Of a DNA stretch of 64,000 nt, positions 1 through 7,409 are shown one piece after another; position 1 is the first letter of the stretch, and the number at the start of each line of letters is the position of its first letter. The stretch comes from Astrobacterium formosum (GTDB lineage Bacteria > Pseudomonadota > Alphaproteobacteria > Rhizobiales > Xanthobacteraceae). Made by a program: the position numbers and the translations under genes. The notes beneath the pieces are model-generated. The model worked only from the letters and a program-made list of their open reading frames with translations, was not told the DNA's origin and made no database searches. The stretch spans positions 1-64,000 of the forward strand of contig JAVDCA010000028.1 of NCBI GenBank assembly GCA_030848545.1, in the 5' to 3' direction.

Positions 1-80
1 GCCTTGTGCCGGGCATCCACGTCTTTACAGCGGCAGAAGCAAGCAAGACGTGGATGGCCGGGACAAGCCCGGCCATGACG
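1..80. repeat. Palindromic intergenic repeat downstream of paaK
   Basis: Two nested inverted repeats are visible: CATCCACGTCTT (14-25) pairs with AAGACGTGGATG (45-56), and ATGGCCGGG (54-62) pairs with CCCGGCCAT (68-76) across a 5-nt loop. This is the type of dispersed palindrome seen between genes in Hyphomicrobiales. It lies 16 bases past the paaK stop and could end that transcript. Confidence 0.7.
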
Positions 81-95
81 AAAGAGACGCCCCCC

Positions 96-1430
96 CTACT
101 CCCGCGGCCGCTTGTCCACCACCCGCTTGGCCTTGCCGACCACAGTGCGCTCGATGGTGCCGGTGGGATGCAAGAGCACCCGCGCCGTCACCCCGATGGT
201 GTTCTTGATGCGGCCGACGAGCGCGTCCGCGTAGGCCTCCACGTCGGCGCCGAGGTCGTGGTTCTCGCGCACTTCCGCGTGCACCGTCATCTCGTCGAGC
301 CGACCCTCGCGTGTCAATTCGATCTGGTAGTGGCCGGAGCAGTGCTCGGCGGCGAGCAAGATCTCCTCGATCTGGGTCGGAAAGACGTTGACGCCGCGCA
401 GCACGATCATGTCGTCGGAACGTCCCGTCACCTTCTCCATGCGCCGCATGCCGGGCCGCGCCGTGCCGGGCAGGAGGCGCGTCAAGTCGCGGGTGCGGTA
501 GCGGATGATCGGGAAGGCTTCCTTGGTCAATGACGTGAACACAAGTTCACCCTTCTCACCTTCGGGCAGCACCTCGCCGGTCAAGGGATCGATGATCTCC
601 GGATAGAAATGGTCTTCCCAGACATGCAGGCCGTCCTTGGTCTCGACGCATTCCTGGGCGACGCCGGGACCGATCACTTCCGAGAGGCCGTAGATGTCGG
701 TGGCGTCGAGATCGAAGGCCCGCTCGATCTCTTGCCGCATCGCATTGGTCCACGGCTCGGCGCCGAAAATGCCGAACCGGAGCGACGACTCGCGCGGATC
801 GAGCCCGGCCTTGGCGAAACCGTCGAGGATCGCCAGCATGTAGCTCGGCGTCACCATGATGGCGTCGGGCTGGAAATCGTTGATGAGCTGCACCTGGCGC
901 TCCGTCATGCCGCCCGACATGGGGATGACGGTGCAGCCGAGCTTTTCGACGCCGTAATGGGCGCCGAGCCCACCCGTGAACAGGCCGTACCCATAGGCGA
1001 CATGCACCATCATGCCGGGGCGCACGCCGGCGGCGCGGATCGAGCGCGCCATCACGTTCGCCCACATGTCGATATCGGCCTGCGTGTAGCCGACCACGAT
1101 GGGCTTACCCGTGGTGCCGGAGGAGCCGTGGATGCGGGCGAGCTTTTCGCGCGGCACCGCGAACATGCCGAACGGATAGCTGTCGCGCAGGTCCGTCTTC
1201 ATGGTGAAGGGGACCTTGGCGAGATCGGCGAGATCACGGATGTCGGAGGGATGGATGCCGGCCGTCTCGAAGGCGCGGCGGTAGAACGGCACGTTGTCGT
1301 AGGCGTGTTTCAGCGTCCAGGCGAGGCGCTCGCGTTGCAGCGCCATGACCTCGTCGCGCGAAGCCCGCTCGATCGGCTCCAGCCCGTCCACGATATCGCC
1401 CTCGAAGGCTTTTGCGAGCGCCGCGCCCAT
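96..1430 (-). CDS. paaK: Phenylacetate-CoA ligase PaaK
   Basis: Activates phenylacetate to phenylacetyl-CoA with ATP, the entry step of the aerobic-hybrid phenylacetate pathway in the cytoplasm. The 444-residue product has the adenylate-forming signature GSSGTTGKP near residue 110, a YGLSEVIGPG motif, and the C-terminal GRSDDMIVLRGVNVFPTQIE segment typical of PaaK. The ATG at 1430 is preferred because GGAGG sits 5 nt upstream; an ATG at 1442 would put that Shine-Dalgarno inside the gene and has none of its own. It follows paaI by 16 nt and is last in the leftward paaG-paaI-paaK operon. Length matches the family. Confidence 0.95.
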   Translation of the reverse strand: MGAALAKAFEGDIVDGLEPIERASRDEVMALQRERLAWTLKHAYDNVPFYRRAFETAGIHPSDIRDLADLAKVPFTMKTDLRDSYPFGMFAVPREKLARIHGSSGTTGKPIVVGYTQADIDMWANVMARSIRAAGVRPGMMVHVAYGYGLFTGGLGAHYGVEKLGCTVIPMSGGMTERQVQLINDFQPDAIMVTPSYMLAILDGFAKAGLDPRESSLRFGIFGAEPWTNAMRQEIERAFDLDATDIYGLSEVIGPGVAQECVETKDGLHVWEDHFYPEIIDPLTGEVLPEGEKGELVFTSLTKEAFPIIRYRTRDLTRLLPGTARPGMRRMEKVTGRSDDMIVLRGVNVFPTQIEEILLAAEHCSGHYQIELTREGRLDEMTVHAEVRENHDLGADVEAYADALVGRIKNTIGVTARVLLHPTGTIERTVVGKAKRVVDKRPRE

Positions 1431-1446
1431 CGTCTCCTCCATTGTC

Positions 1447-1920
1447 TCAAGACTTGCGCGCCGGCACTGCGGCCGGCTTTTCGTCAATGAATGACCCGCC
1501 GATGGTCCGCGAATGGCCGCGGAACTCGGCGATGGTGACGCCAGCGGCGCTTACCCGCACATCATAGATGCCGGAGCGGCCCGAGCGCGAGACCTCGCGG
1601 GCTTCGGCGACGAGCCGGTCGCCGCGCCTGCCGGGATGGATGAAGGTGATGGCGCAATGGGCCGCCACGGTGACGACGCCGTAGGAATTGCACGCGAACG
1701 CGAAGGCACTGTCGGCGAGCGAGAAGATGAAGCCCCCATGGGCGGTCTCATGACCGTTGGTCATCGCCTCGGTCACCGTCATGGCGAGCGTCGCGGTGCC
1801 CGGGCCGACAGTGACGATTTCGATGCCCAATCCGCGGCTTGCGGCATCGCTCGCCCACATGGTGTCGGCGGCGAGGCGGGCGGTGTCCTCGGGGCTGCGG
1901 ATGGCGGCGACGGCGGTCAC
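1447..1920 (-). CDS. paaI: Phenylacetyl-CoA-pathway thioesterase PaaI
   Basis: Hot-dog-fold thioesterase that hydrolyses aryl-CoA esters to release CoA from dead-end phenylacetate-pathway products. The 157-residue product carries the PaaI motif NGHETAHGGFIFSLADSAFA, including the conserved HGG region and the following acidic residue. The GTG start at 1920 is chosen because it overlaps the paaG stop as GTGA and has GGGAGA about 5 nt upstream. The reading frame continues upstream inside paaG, but that part is antisense-like noise. Its place between paaG and paaK supports the assignment. Confidence 0.93.
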   Translation of the reverse strand: MTAVAAIRSPEDTARLAADTMWASDAASRGLGIEIVTVGPGTATLAMTVTEAMTNGHETAHGGFIFSLADSAFAFACNSYGVVTVAAHCAITFIHPGRRGDRLVAEAREVSRSGRSGIYDVRVSAAGVTIAEFRGHSRTIGGSFIDEKPAAVPARKS

Positions 1921-2711
1921 GACGATCTCCCGGTGAAGCGCGGCACACGTTTTTCCATGAAGGCGCGCACGCCCTCGGCGTAATCGGAGGTGCGGCCGGC
2001 GCGTTGCTGCAGGTCGCGTTCGAGGTCGAGCTGGGTGTCGAGCGTGTTGCCCGCCGAGGCGTTGAACGCTTCCTTGATCAGGGCGATGCCCTCCGTGGGC
2101 TGGGTGGCGAGATGGGCAGCGAGCGCGTCCGCCTCGGCGCGCAGCCTGTCGTCGTCGATCGCCTTCCAGATCAGCCCCCACGCGGCCGCCTGCTCGGCAC
2201 CGACCGGCTCGCCCAGCATGGCGAGGGTGCGGGCGCGGGCGTCTCCGATCAGGCGCGGCAGGAAGAAGGTGCCGCCCGAATCCGGAACCAGCCCGATCTT
2301 GACGAACGCCTGGATGAACCTGGCCGAGCGTGCCGCGACGACGATATCGCACGCAAACGCGATATTGGCGCCGGCGCCGGCGGCGACGCCGTTGACTGCG
2401 CAGACGACCGGCTTGCGCAAGGCTCGGATGCGGCGGATCAGGGGATTATAGGTTGCCTCCAGGGTGGCGCCGAGGTCGACCGGACCGTCGGACTGCATAC
2501 GGTCGGAGAGGTCCTGGCCGGCACAAAAGCCGCGCCCGGCGCCGGTGAGAAGCACGGCGCGGCAGCTCTCGTCGCTCGCCGCGGCGTCGAGCGCCTCGGC
2601 CAGGCGAGCGTGCATGTCGGTGTTGAAGGCGTTGAGCCGGTCGGGCCGGTTCAAGGTGAGCGCCACCCATCCCTCGCGTCGATCCACCAGTATTGACGGG
2701 TCCACCCTCAT
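1917..2711 (-). CDS. paaG: Enoyl-CoA hydratase/isomerase PaaG (ring-1,2-epoxyphenylacetyl-CoA isomerase)
   Basis: Crotonase-family enzyme; PaaG converts ring-1,2-epoxyphenylacetyl-CoA to the oxepin-CoA and later isomerises the open-chain enoyl-CoA. The 264-residue protein has the oxyanion-hole segments GRGFCAGQDLSD (about 60-71) and CAVNGVAAGAGANIAFACD, and the PaaG-like stretch FVKIGLVPDSGGTFFLPRLI, where Asp replaces the second hydratase Glu, typical of the isomerase branch. First gene of the leftward paa operon; its start has GGGAGGG immediately upstream. Specific PaaG function rests on the neighbours as well as the sequence. Confidence 0.92.
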   Translation of the reverse strand: MRVDPSILVDRREGWVALTLNRPDRLNAFNTDMHARLAEALDAAASDESCRAVLLTGAGRGFCAGQDLSDRMQSDGPVDLGATLEATYNPLIRRIRALRKPVVCAVNGVAAGAGANIAFACDIVVAARSARFIQAFVKIGLVPDSGGTFFLPRLIGDARARTLAMLGEPVGAEQAAAWGLIWKAIDDDRLRAEADALAAHLATQPTEGIALIKEAFNASAGNTLDTQLDLERDLQQRAGRTSDYAEGVRAFMEKRVPRFTGRSS

Positions 2712-2750
2712 CCCTCCCTTTCACTCGCCTCCTTGAACATACACCTCCCC

Positions 2751-2804
2751 GCCCTCGTCCTGAGGAGGGCGCTCTTTGCGCCCGTCTCGAAGGATGAGGC
2801 CGGG
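2751..2804. repeat. Dispersed palindromic repeat in the paa divergent region
   Basis: The sequence CTCGTCCTGAGGAG followed by TCTCGAAGGATGAGG resembles a well-known Hyphomicrobiales intergenic repeat (CCTCATCCTGAGG ... CTCGAAGGATGAGG), with an internal GGGCGC/GCGCCC stem around TCTTT. It lies between the paaG start and the palindromic operator, so it is probably in the paaG leader. Confidence 0.55.
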
Positions 2805-2842
2805 AGAGTCTGTTCGACAACGGGCTCCATCGAGCCTCTTGA

Positions 2843-2864
2843 ATTAACCGATCGATCGGTTAAT
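2843..2864. promoter_or_regulatory. 22-bp perfect palindrome: probable TetR-type (PaaR) operator
   Basis: The half-site ATTAACCGATC is followed directly by its exact complement GATCGGTTAAT. It sits in the 287-bp gap between the divergent paaG and the fusion gene starting at 2999. TetR-family repressors such as PaaR are known to bind ACCGA/TCGGT-type palindromes at paa promoters. No tetR gene lies in the window, so the regulator is inferred. One site could control both arms. Confidence 0.75.
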
Positions 2865-2998
2865 CTTTAAAGACAAATCTAACTCAAGGGGCGCCTTTGT
2901 CAACAGAGGACGCCCCGCCGGGAGGACGCCATGGCGGCACGCTTCGAAGCGCATCTGGGCCTTTTGCATGCGCAAGCCGCACGGTTGGTGACCGCCCG

Positions 2999-5089
2999 AT
3001 GAGCGAGGCCCCGACCCGCGAACGCACCGGCCCGGTGTCCGTCGCACGGCGCGGCGACGTGGCGGTCATCACCGTCACCAATCCACCCGTCAATGCGATC
3101 TCACGGGCGGTGCGCGCCGGGCTTCTCGATGCTTTCAGATCACTCGCTGCGGACTCCAGCGTAACCGCGGTCGTGATCTCCGGCAGGCCCGGCCGATTCA
3201 TCGCCGGCGCCGACATCCGCGAAATGAATTCCGCTCCCGAACCGCCACATCTGCCCGAGGTGGTGGCGGCGATCGAAGCCCTGGACGTTCCCGTGGTCGC
3301 CGCCATCGACGGCGCCGCGCTGGGTGGCGGGCTCGAGATCGCGCTCGCTTGCGACTGCCGGCTCGCCACGCCGTCCGCGACCCTCGGCCTGACCGAGACG
3401 CGGCTCGGCATCGTACCGGGCGCCGGCGGCACCCAGCGCCTGCCGCGCCTGACCGGGATCGCGGCGGCCATCCGGCTGATCGGCGAGGGAAAGATCCTCA
3501 TCGCCCGGGAGGCGCTGAAGTCCGGGATCCTGGATGACATCATGGAGACGGACCTCTTGTCCGCCGCCTGCGCGCTGGCGCCGTCGATCGCCAAGCGCCG
3601 GTTGTCGGCCATGGGAGTCGCCCCGGGCGGCGACGAGGTCGATGCCGCCATAGCCGAGGTCATCAGGCGCGCCAAGGGGCTGCCGGCCGCCGCCCGCGCC
3701 GTCGAGTTGATCCAGGCGACGGCCGACACACCGTTCGCCGCCGGCCTCGGGCGCGAACGTGCCGCTTTCCTGGAATTGCGCGAAGGCCCCGAAGCCAAGG
3801 CGCTGCGCCATCTCTTCTTCGCCGAACGCGAGGCCGCCAAGGTGCCCGGCCTCGATGGCGTCACCGCCCGCCCGCTCGGGAACCTGGCTGTCATCGGTGG
3901 CGGCACCATGGGGGCCGGCATCGCGGCGGCGCTCGCCGACGCCGGCCTCCCCGTGACGCTGATCGAGCGCGATGCCGATGCGGCCGCATCGGCCACCGCT
4001 CGCCTGCACGGCCTCTACGAGCGCCAGGTGGCGGGTGGCCGCCTCGCCCGCGCCGAGGTCGAGACACGCCTGATGCGCATCACCGCCTCCGCCGACTGGT
4101 CGGCCCTCGCGGACGTCGATCTCGTCATCGAGGCGGTGTTCGAGGACATCGCCGTCAAGACCGACGTGTTCCGTCGCCTCGACGAGACGGCGCGGCCGGG
4201 CGCGGTGCTCGCCACCAACACCTCGTATCTCGATCTCGACGCCATCGCGGCGGCAACGTGCCGGCCCGGCGACGTCATCGGCCTGCATTTCTTCGCCCCC
4301 GCCAATGTGATGAAGCTTTTAGAAATCGTCCGCGGCGCCGCGACGGCACCGGACGTCGTCGCCACCGCGCTGGCGCTCGCCAGGCGCATGGGCAAGCAGC
4401 CGGTGGTCGCCCACAACGGCGACGGCTTCATCGGCAACCGCATCTTCGCGGTCTATCGCCGCCATGCCGAATACCTGATCGAGGACGGCGCCTCACCCGT
4501 CGAGGTGGACGCCGCCCTCGAGGCTTACGGCTTCGCCATGGGGATCTTCGCGGTGTCGGACCTCTCCGGCCTTGACATCGCGCTGGCGATGCGACGTCGG
4601 CGCGATGCCACCCGCAGCCCCGACGAGCGCTATGTGGACATTGCCGATCGCCTGTGCGCCGCCGGCCGGCTCGGCCGCAAGACCGGCGCCGGCTGGTACG
4701 CCTACGGTGCCGACGGCCGCAAGCGGCCCGATCCGGCCGTTGCCGACATGCTCGCGGCGGCGCGCGCGGAAAAGGGCATCACGCCACGGCGCTTCACGGC
4801 GCAAGAAATTCAGCGCCGCCTCGTCGCCGTCATGGCCAACGAGGGCGCCAGGGTGCTCGCCGACGGCATCGCGCTTCGAGCCTCCGACATCGATCTCGCC
4901 TTCGTGCACGGCTACGGCTTTCCGCGCCTGAAAGGCGGGCCCATGTGGGCGGCCGACAGGATCGGCCTCGCCACCATTCTCGCCGAGATCGAGGCCGCCC
5001 ACCGTGCCGGCGGCGCCGGCTCCGAACCGGCAAAGCTTCTCATCGATCTCGCCCGCCGCAACGCGACCTTCTCCGACTGGCGCCCGTAA
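2999..5089 (+). CDS. Fused enoyl-CoA hydratase / 3-hydroxyacyl-CoA dehydrogenase (PaaF-PaaH-like)
   Basis: A 695-residue two-part enzyme. Residues about 10-200 are a crotonase domain with the oxyanion motif GRFIAGADIREM and both hydratase acids (ALGGGLEIALACD; GLTETRLGIVPGAGGTQRL). Residues about 295-690 are the NAD-binding and C-terminal domains of 3-hydroxyacyl-CoA dehydrogenase, with IGGGTMGAGIA, catalytic His in GLHFFAPANVM and LLEIVRG. The layout is that of FadB/FadJ. In this locus, with paaZ 20 nt downstream, it most likely supplies the dehydroadipyl-CoA hydratase (PaaF) and 3-hydroxyadipyl-CoA dehydrogenase (PaaH) steps in one chain. General beta-oxidation is the alternative. An in-frame upstream extension lacks a ribosome site. 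Confidence 0.88.
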   Translation: MSEAPTRERTGPVSVARRGDVAVITVTNPPVNAISRAVRAGLLDAFRSLAADSSVTAVVISGRPGRFIAGADIREMNSAPEPPHLPEVVAAIEALDVPVVAAIDGAALGGGLEIALACDCRLATPSATLGLTETRLGIVPGAGGTQRLPRLTGIAAAIRLIGEGKILIAREALKSGILDDIMETDLLSAACALAPSIAKRRLSAMGVAPGGDEVDAAIAEVIRRAKGLPAAARAVELIQATADTPFAAGLGRERAAFLELREGPEAKALRHLFFAEREAAKVPGLDGVTARPLGNLAVIGGGTMGAGIAAALADAGLPVTLIERDADAAASATARLHGLYERQVAGGRLARAEVETRLMRITASADWSALADVDLVIEAVFEDIAVKTDVFRRLDETARPGAVLATNTSYLDLDAIAAATCRPGDVIGLHFFAPANVMKLLEIVRGAATAPDVVATALALARRMGKQPVVAHNGDGFIGNRIFAVYRRHAEYLIEDGASPVEVDAALEAYGFAMGIFAVSDLSGLDIALAMRRRRDATRSPDERYVDIADRLCAAGRLGRKTGAGWYAYGADGRKRPDPAVADMLAAARAEKGITPRRFTAQEIQRRLVAVMANEGARVLADGIALRASDIDLAFVHGYGFPRLKGGPMWAADRIGLATILAEIEAAHRAGGAGSEPAKLLIDLARRNATFSDWRP

Positions 5090-5109
5090 GCGCGAACGCA
5101 GGACAGGCC

Positions 5110-7143
5110 ATGACACGCATTCTCGAAAGCTACGCCCTCGATCGCTGGACGGCGCCGGACGGCGCCCTCGTCGACATCCCGAGCGCCATCGACGGCCGCG
5201 TGGTGGCGCGGGCGTCGAGCGCCGGGCTCGATTTCGGCGCCATGGTCCGTTACGCCCGCGCGATCGGCGGGCCAGCTTTGCGGGCGCTGACCTTCCACCA
5301 GCGCGCCGGGCTACTCAAGGCCCTGGCGGTACGGCTGGGCGAGCAGAAGGACGCCCTCTATGGGCTCGCTGCCGACACCGGCGCGACCCGAGGCGACAAC
5401 CTGATCGACGTCGACGGCGGCATCGGCACGCTGTTCGCCTATGCGTCGCGCGGGCATCGCGATCTACCCGACCAGCACTTCGTGGTCGAAGGCGGCGTCG
5501 AGCCCTTGTCGCGCAACGGCAGTTTCGTGGGCGTGCATGTGTTGACGCCACGGCCGGGCGTCGCCGTCCACATCAACGCGTTCAATTTCCCCTGTTGGGG
5601 CCTTCTGGAAAAGCTCGCGCCGGCGATCCTCGCCGGCGTGCCGGTGATCACCAAGCCGGCCACGCCCACCGCTTACGTGGCCGAGGCGCTGGTGCGGCTC
5701 ATCATTGAGACCGGCGTACTGCCCGCAGGCGCCCTGCAACTGATCTGCGGCAGCGCCGGCGATCTCCTCGACCATCTTTCGGGTCAGGACACCGTATCGT
5801 TCACGGGCTCCGCCGACACCTCCGACCGCCTGCGCAACCACCCTGCCATCGGCAGGAACGCCGTACGCTTCATCGCCGAACGCGACTCGCTCAACGCCGC
5901 CGTGCTCGGACCCGACGCCGAGCCGGGCACACCCGAATTCGACCTGTTCGTCAAGGAAGTCGCCCGCGAGATGACCGTCAAGGCGGGGCAGAAATGCACC
6001 GCCATCCGTCGCGTCATCGTCCCGCGCCCGCACGCGCAAGCCATCGCCGAAGCCATCAAGGCGCGTCTGGCCGGCGTCGTGATCGGCGATCCACGCCGCG
6101 ACGACGTCCGCATGGGGCCGCTCGCCTCGACGTCGCAACGCGCCGCCGTGCGCGCCGCCGTCGCCGAGCTTCGTCAAGAAGCCGAGATCGTCGTCGGCGA
6201 TCCCGACCGCGTCGAACCGCTCGGCGGCGATGCCGATACCGGCGCCTTCATGGCGCCGATCCTGCTCTCCTGCGCCAACCCGCTCGCGGCGACACGCGTG
6301 CACACGGTGGAGCCGTTCGGCCCGGTGGCGACACTCATGCCCTACGACACGCCGGACGAGGCGGTCGCGCTGGTCGCCAGGGGCGAAGGCAGCCTGGTCG
6401 CTTCCGTGTTCACCCATGACGGAGAGGTCGCCGACCAGCTCGTGTTCGGACTCGCGCCCTGGAACGGCCGCATCCTGGTGATCGACCGCGACTGCGCCAA
6501 GGAATCCACCGGCCATGGCTCGCCCCTGCCCGCGCTGGTACATGGCGGCCCCGGCCGCGCCGGTGGTGGTGAAGAGATGGGGGGGCTGCGCGGCGTCTTC
6601 GGTTATCTGCAGCGCACCGCCCTGCAGGGTTCGCCATCGCGCCTCGCGGCACTGACGCGACGCTGGATCAAGGGCGCGCCGGCGCCTTGCGCCACCGTGC
6701 ATCCATTCCGGCGCGACTTCGACACCATCCGCATCGGCGATACGGTCGAGACCGCCTCGCGCAAGGTCACCCTCGACGACATCGAGCACTTCGCCCGCTT
6801 CACCGGTGATGCGTTCTACGCCCACATGGACGAGGAGGCGGCGAAAGCCAACCCGTTCTTCGGCGGCCGGGTCGCCCACGGCTACCTCGTCCTCGCATTC
6901 GCGGCCGGGCTGTTCGTCGACCCGGCGCCGGGCCCCCTGCTCGCCAATTACGGCCTGGACAATCTGCGCTTCCTGAAACCCGTGGCGCCCGGCGACGACA
7001 TCCACGTCCGCCTCACGGTCATGGAGAAGCGGCCGGGCCGGAAAGCGGACTACGGTGAGGTGCGCTGGGACGTGGAGGTCTTCAGCGGCGACGCCACGGT
7101 GGCGCGTTACGAGCTTCTCACGCTGAGTGCCCGCGCCGCGTGA
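5110..7143 (+). CDS. paaZ: Bifunctional oxepin-CoA hydrolase / 3-oxo-5,6-dehydrosuberyl-CoA semialdehyde dehydrogenase PaaZ
   Basis: Opens the oxepin-CoA ring and oxidises the resulting aldehyde. The 677 residues match E. coli PaaZ in length and order. The aldehyde dehydrogenase domain (about 1-525) has the general-base region FIAERDSLNAAVLGPDA and the nucleophile Cys in KAGQKCTAIRR. The MaoC hydratase domain (about 535-677) has FTGDAFYAHMDEEAA and GGRVAHGYLVL with the catalytic Asp/His pair. The ATG at 5110 has AGGA about 6 nt upstream; the frame upstream of it overlaps the preceding gene and is discarded. Confidence 0.96.
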   Translation: MTRILESYALDRWTAPDGALVDIPSAIDGRVVARASSAGLDFGAMVRYARAIGGPALRALTFHQRAGLLKALAVRLGEQKDALYGLAADTGATRGDNLIDVDGGIGTLFAYASRGHRDLPDQHFVVEGGVEPLSRNGSFVGVHVLTPRPGVAVHINAFNFPCWGLLEKLAPAILAGVPVITKPATPTAYVAEALVRLIIETGVLPAGALQLICGSAGDLLDHLSGQDTVSFTGSADTSDRLRNHPAIGRNAVRFIAERDSLNAAVLGPDAEPGTPEFDLFVKEVAREMTVKAGQKCTAIRRVIVPRPHAQAIAEAIKARLAGVVIGDPRRDDVRMGPLASTSQRAAVRAAVAELRQEAEIVVGDPDRVEPLGGDADTGAFMAPILLSCANPLAATRVHTVEPFGPVATLMPYDTPDEAVALVARGEGSLVASVFTHDGEVADQLVFGLAPWNGRILVIDRDCAKESTGHGSPLPALVHGGPGRAGGGEEMGGLRGVFGYLQRTALQGSPSRLAALTRRWIKGAPAPCATVHPFRRDFDTIRIGDTVETASRKVTLDDIEHFARFTGDAFYAHMDEEAAKANPFFGGRVAHGYLVLAFAAGLFVDPAPGPLLANYGLDNLRFLKPVAPGDDIHVRLTVMEKRPGRKADYGEVRWDVEVFSGDATVARYELLTLSARAA

Positions 7144-7157
7144 GGCCGCGCGCGCCG

Positions 7158-7196
7158 CGGCAGACCGGGCGGGCCGGGCTTCCGCACGGTCTGCCG
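7158..7196 (+). terminator. Hairpin after paaZ
   Basis: CGGCAGACCG (7158-7167) pairs perfectly with CGGTCTGCCG (7187-7196), starting 14 nt past the paaZ stop. A loose T-rich stretch (GATTTATTTTCG) begins only about 15 nt further on, so it is an imperfect intrinsic terminator. Confidence 0.5.
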
Positions 7197-7409
7197 TATC
7201 GTCAGGTCGATTTATTTTCGTCCGCAGGGGCTTCGGACCCCGCCGGACCCCATCCGCGTAACCGGCATGTAACCCGGACACGCTAGGCTCCCTGCCGGGA
7301 CAATGGACTGGGGCTGTCCGTCACCACCATTTGAGTGGCCAAGGTCGTCCGCGCCCGCCCCCGAGGCGCGCCCGCGATCGGCTGTTTGCCCCGAGGGGAT
7401 TTGTGGTCA

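Noticed and set aside
4654-5109. N-terminal extension of paaZ
   Set aside because: It overlaps the preceding fusion gene in another frame and is Arg/Pro-rich; the ATG at 5110 gives the normal PaaZ length.
5464-7281. 605-codon open frame antisense to paaZ
   Set aside because: High-GC shadow of a clear gene; the translation is low-complexity Arg/Gly/Asp with no family pattern.
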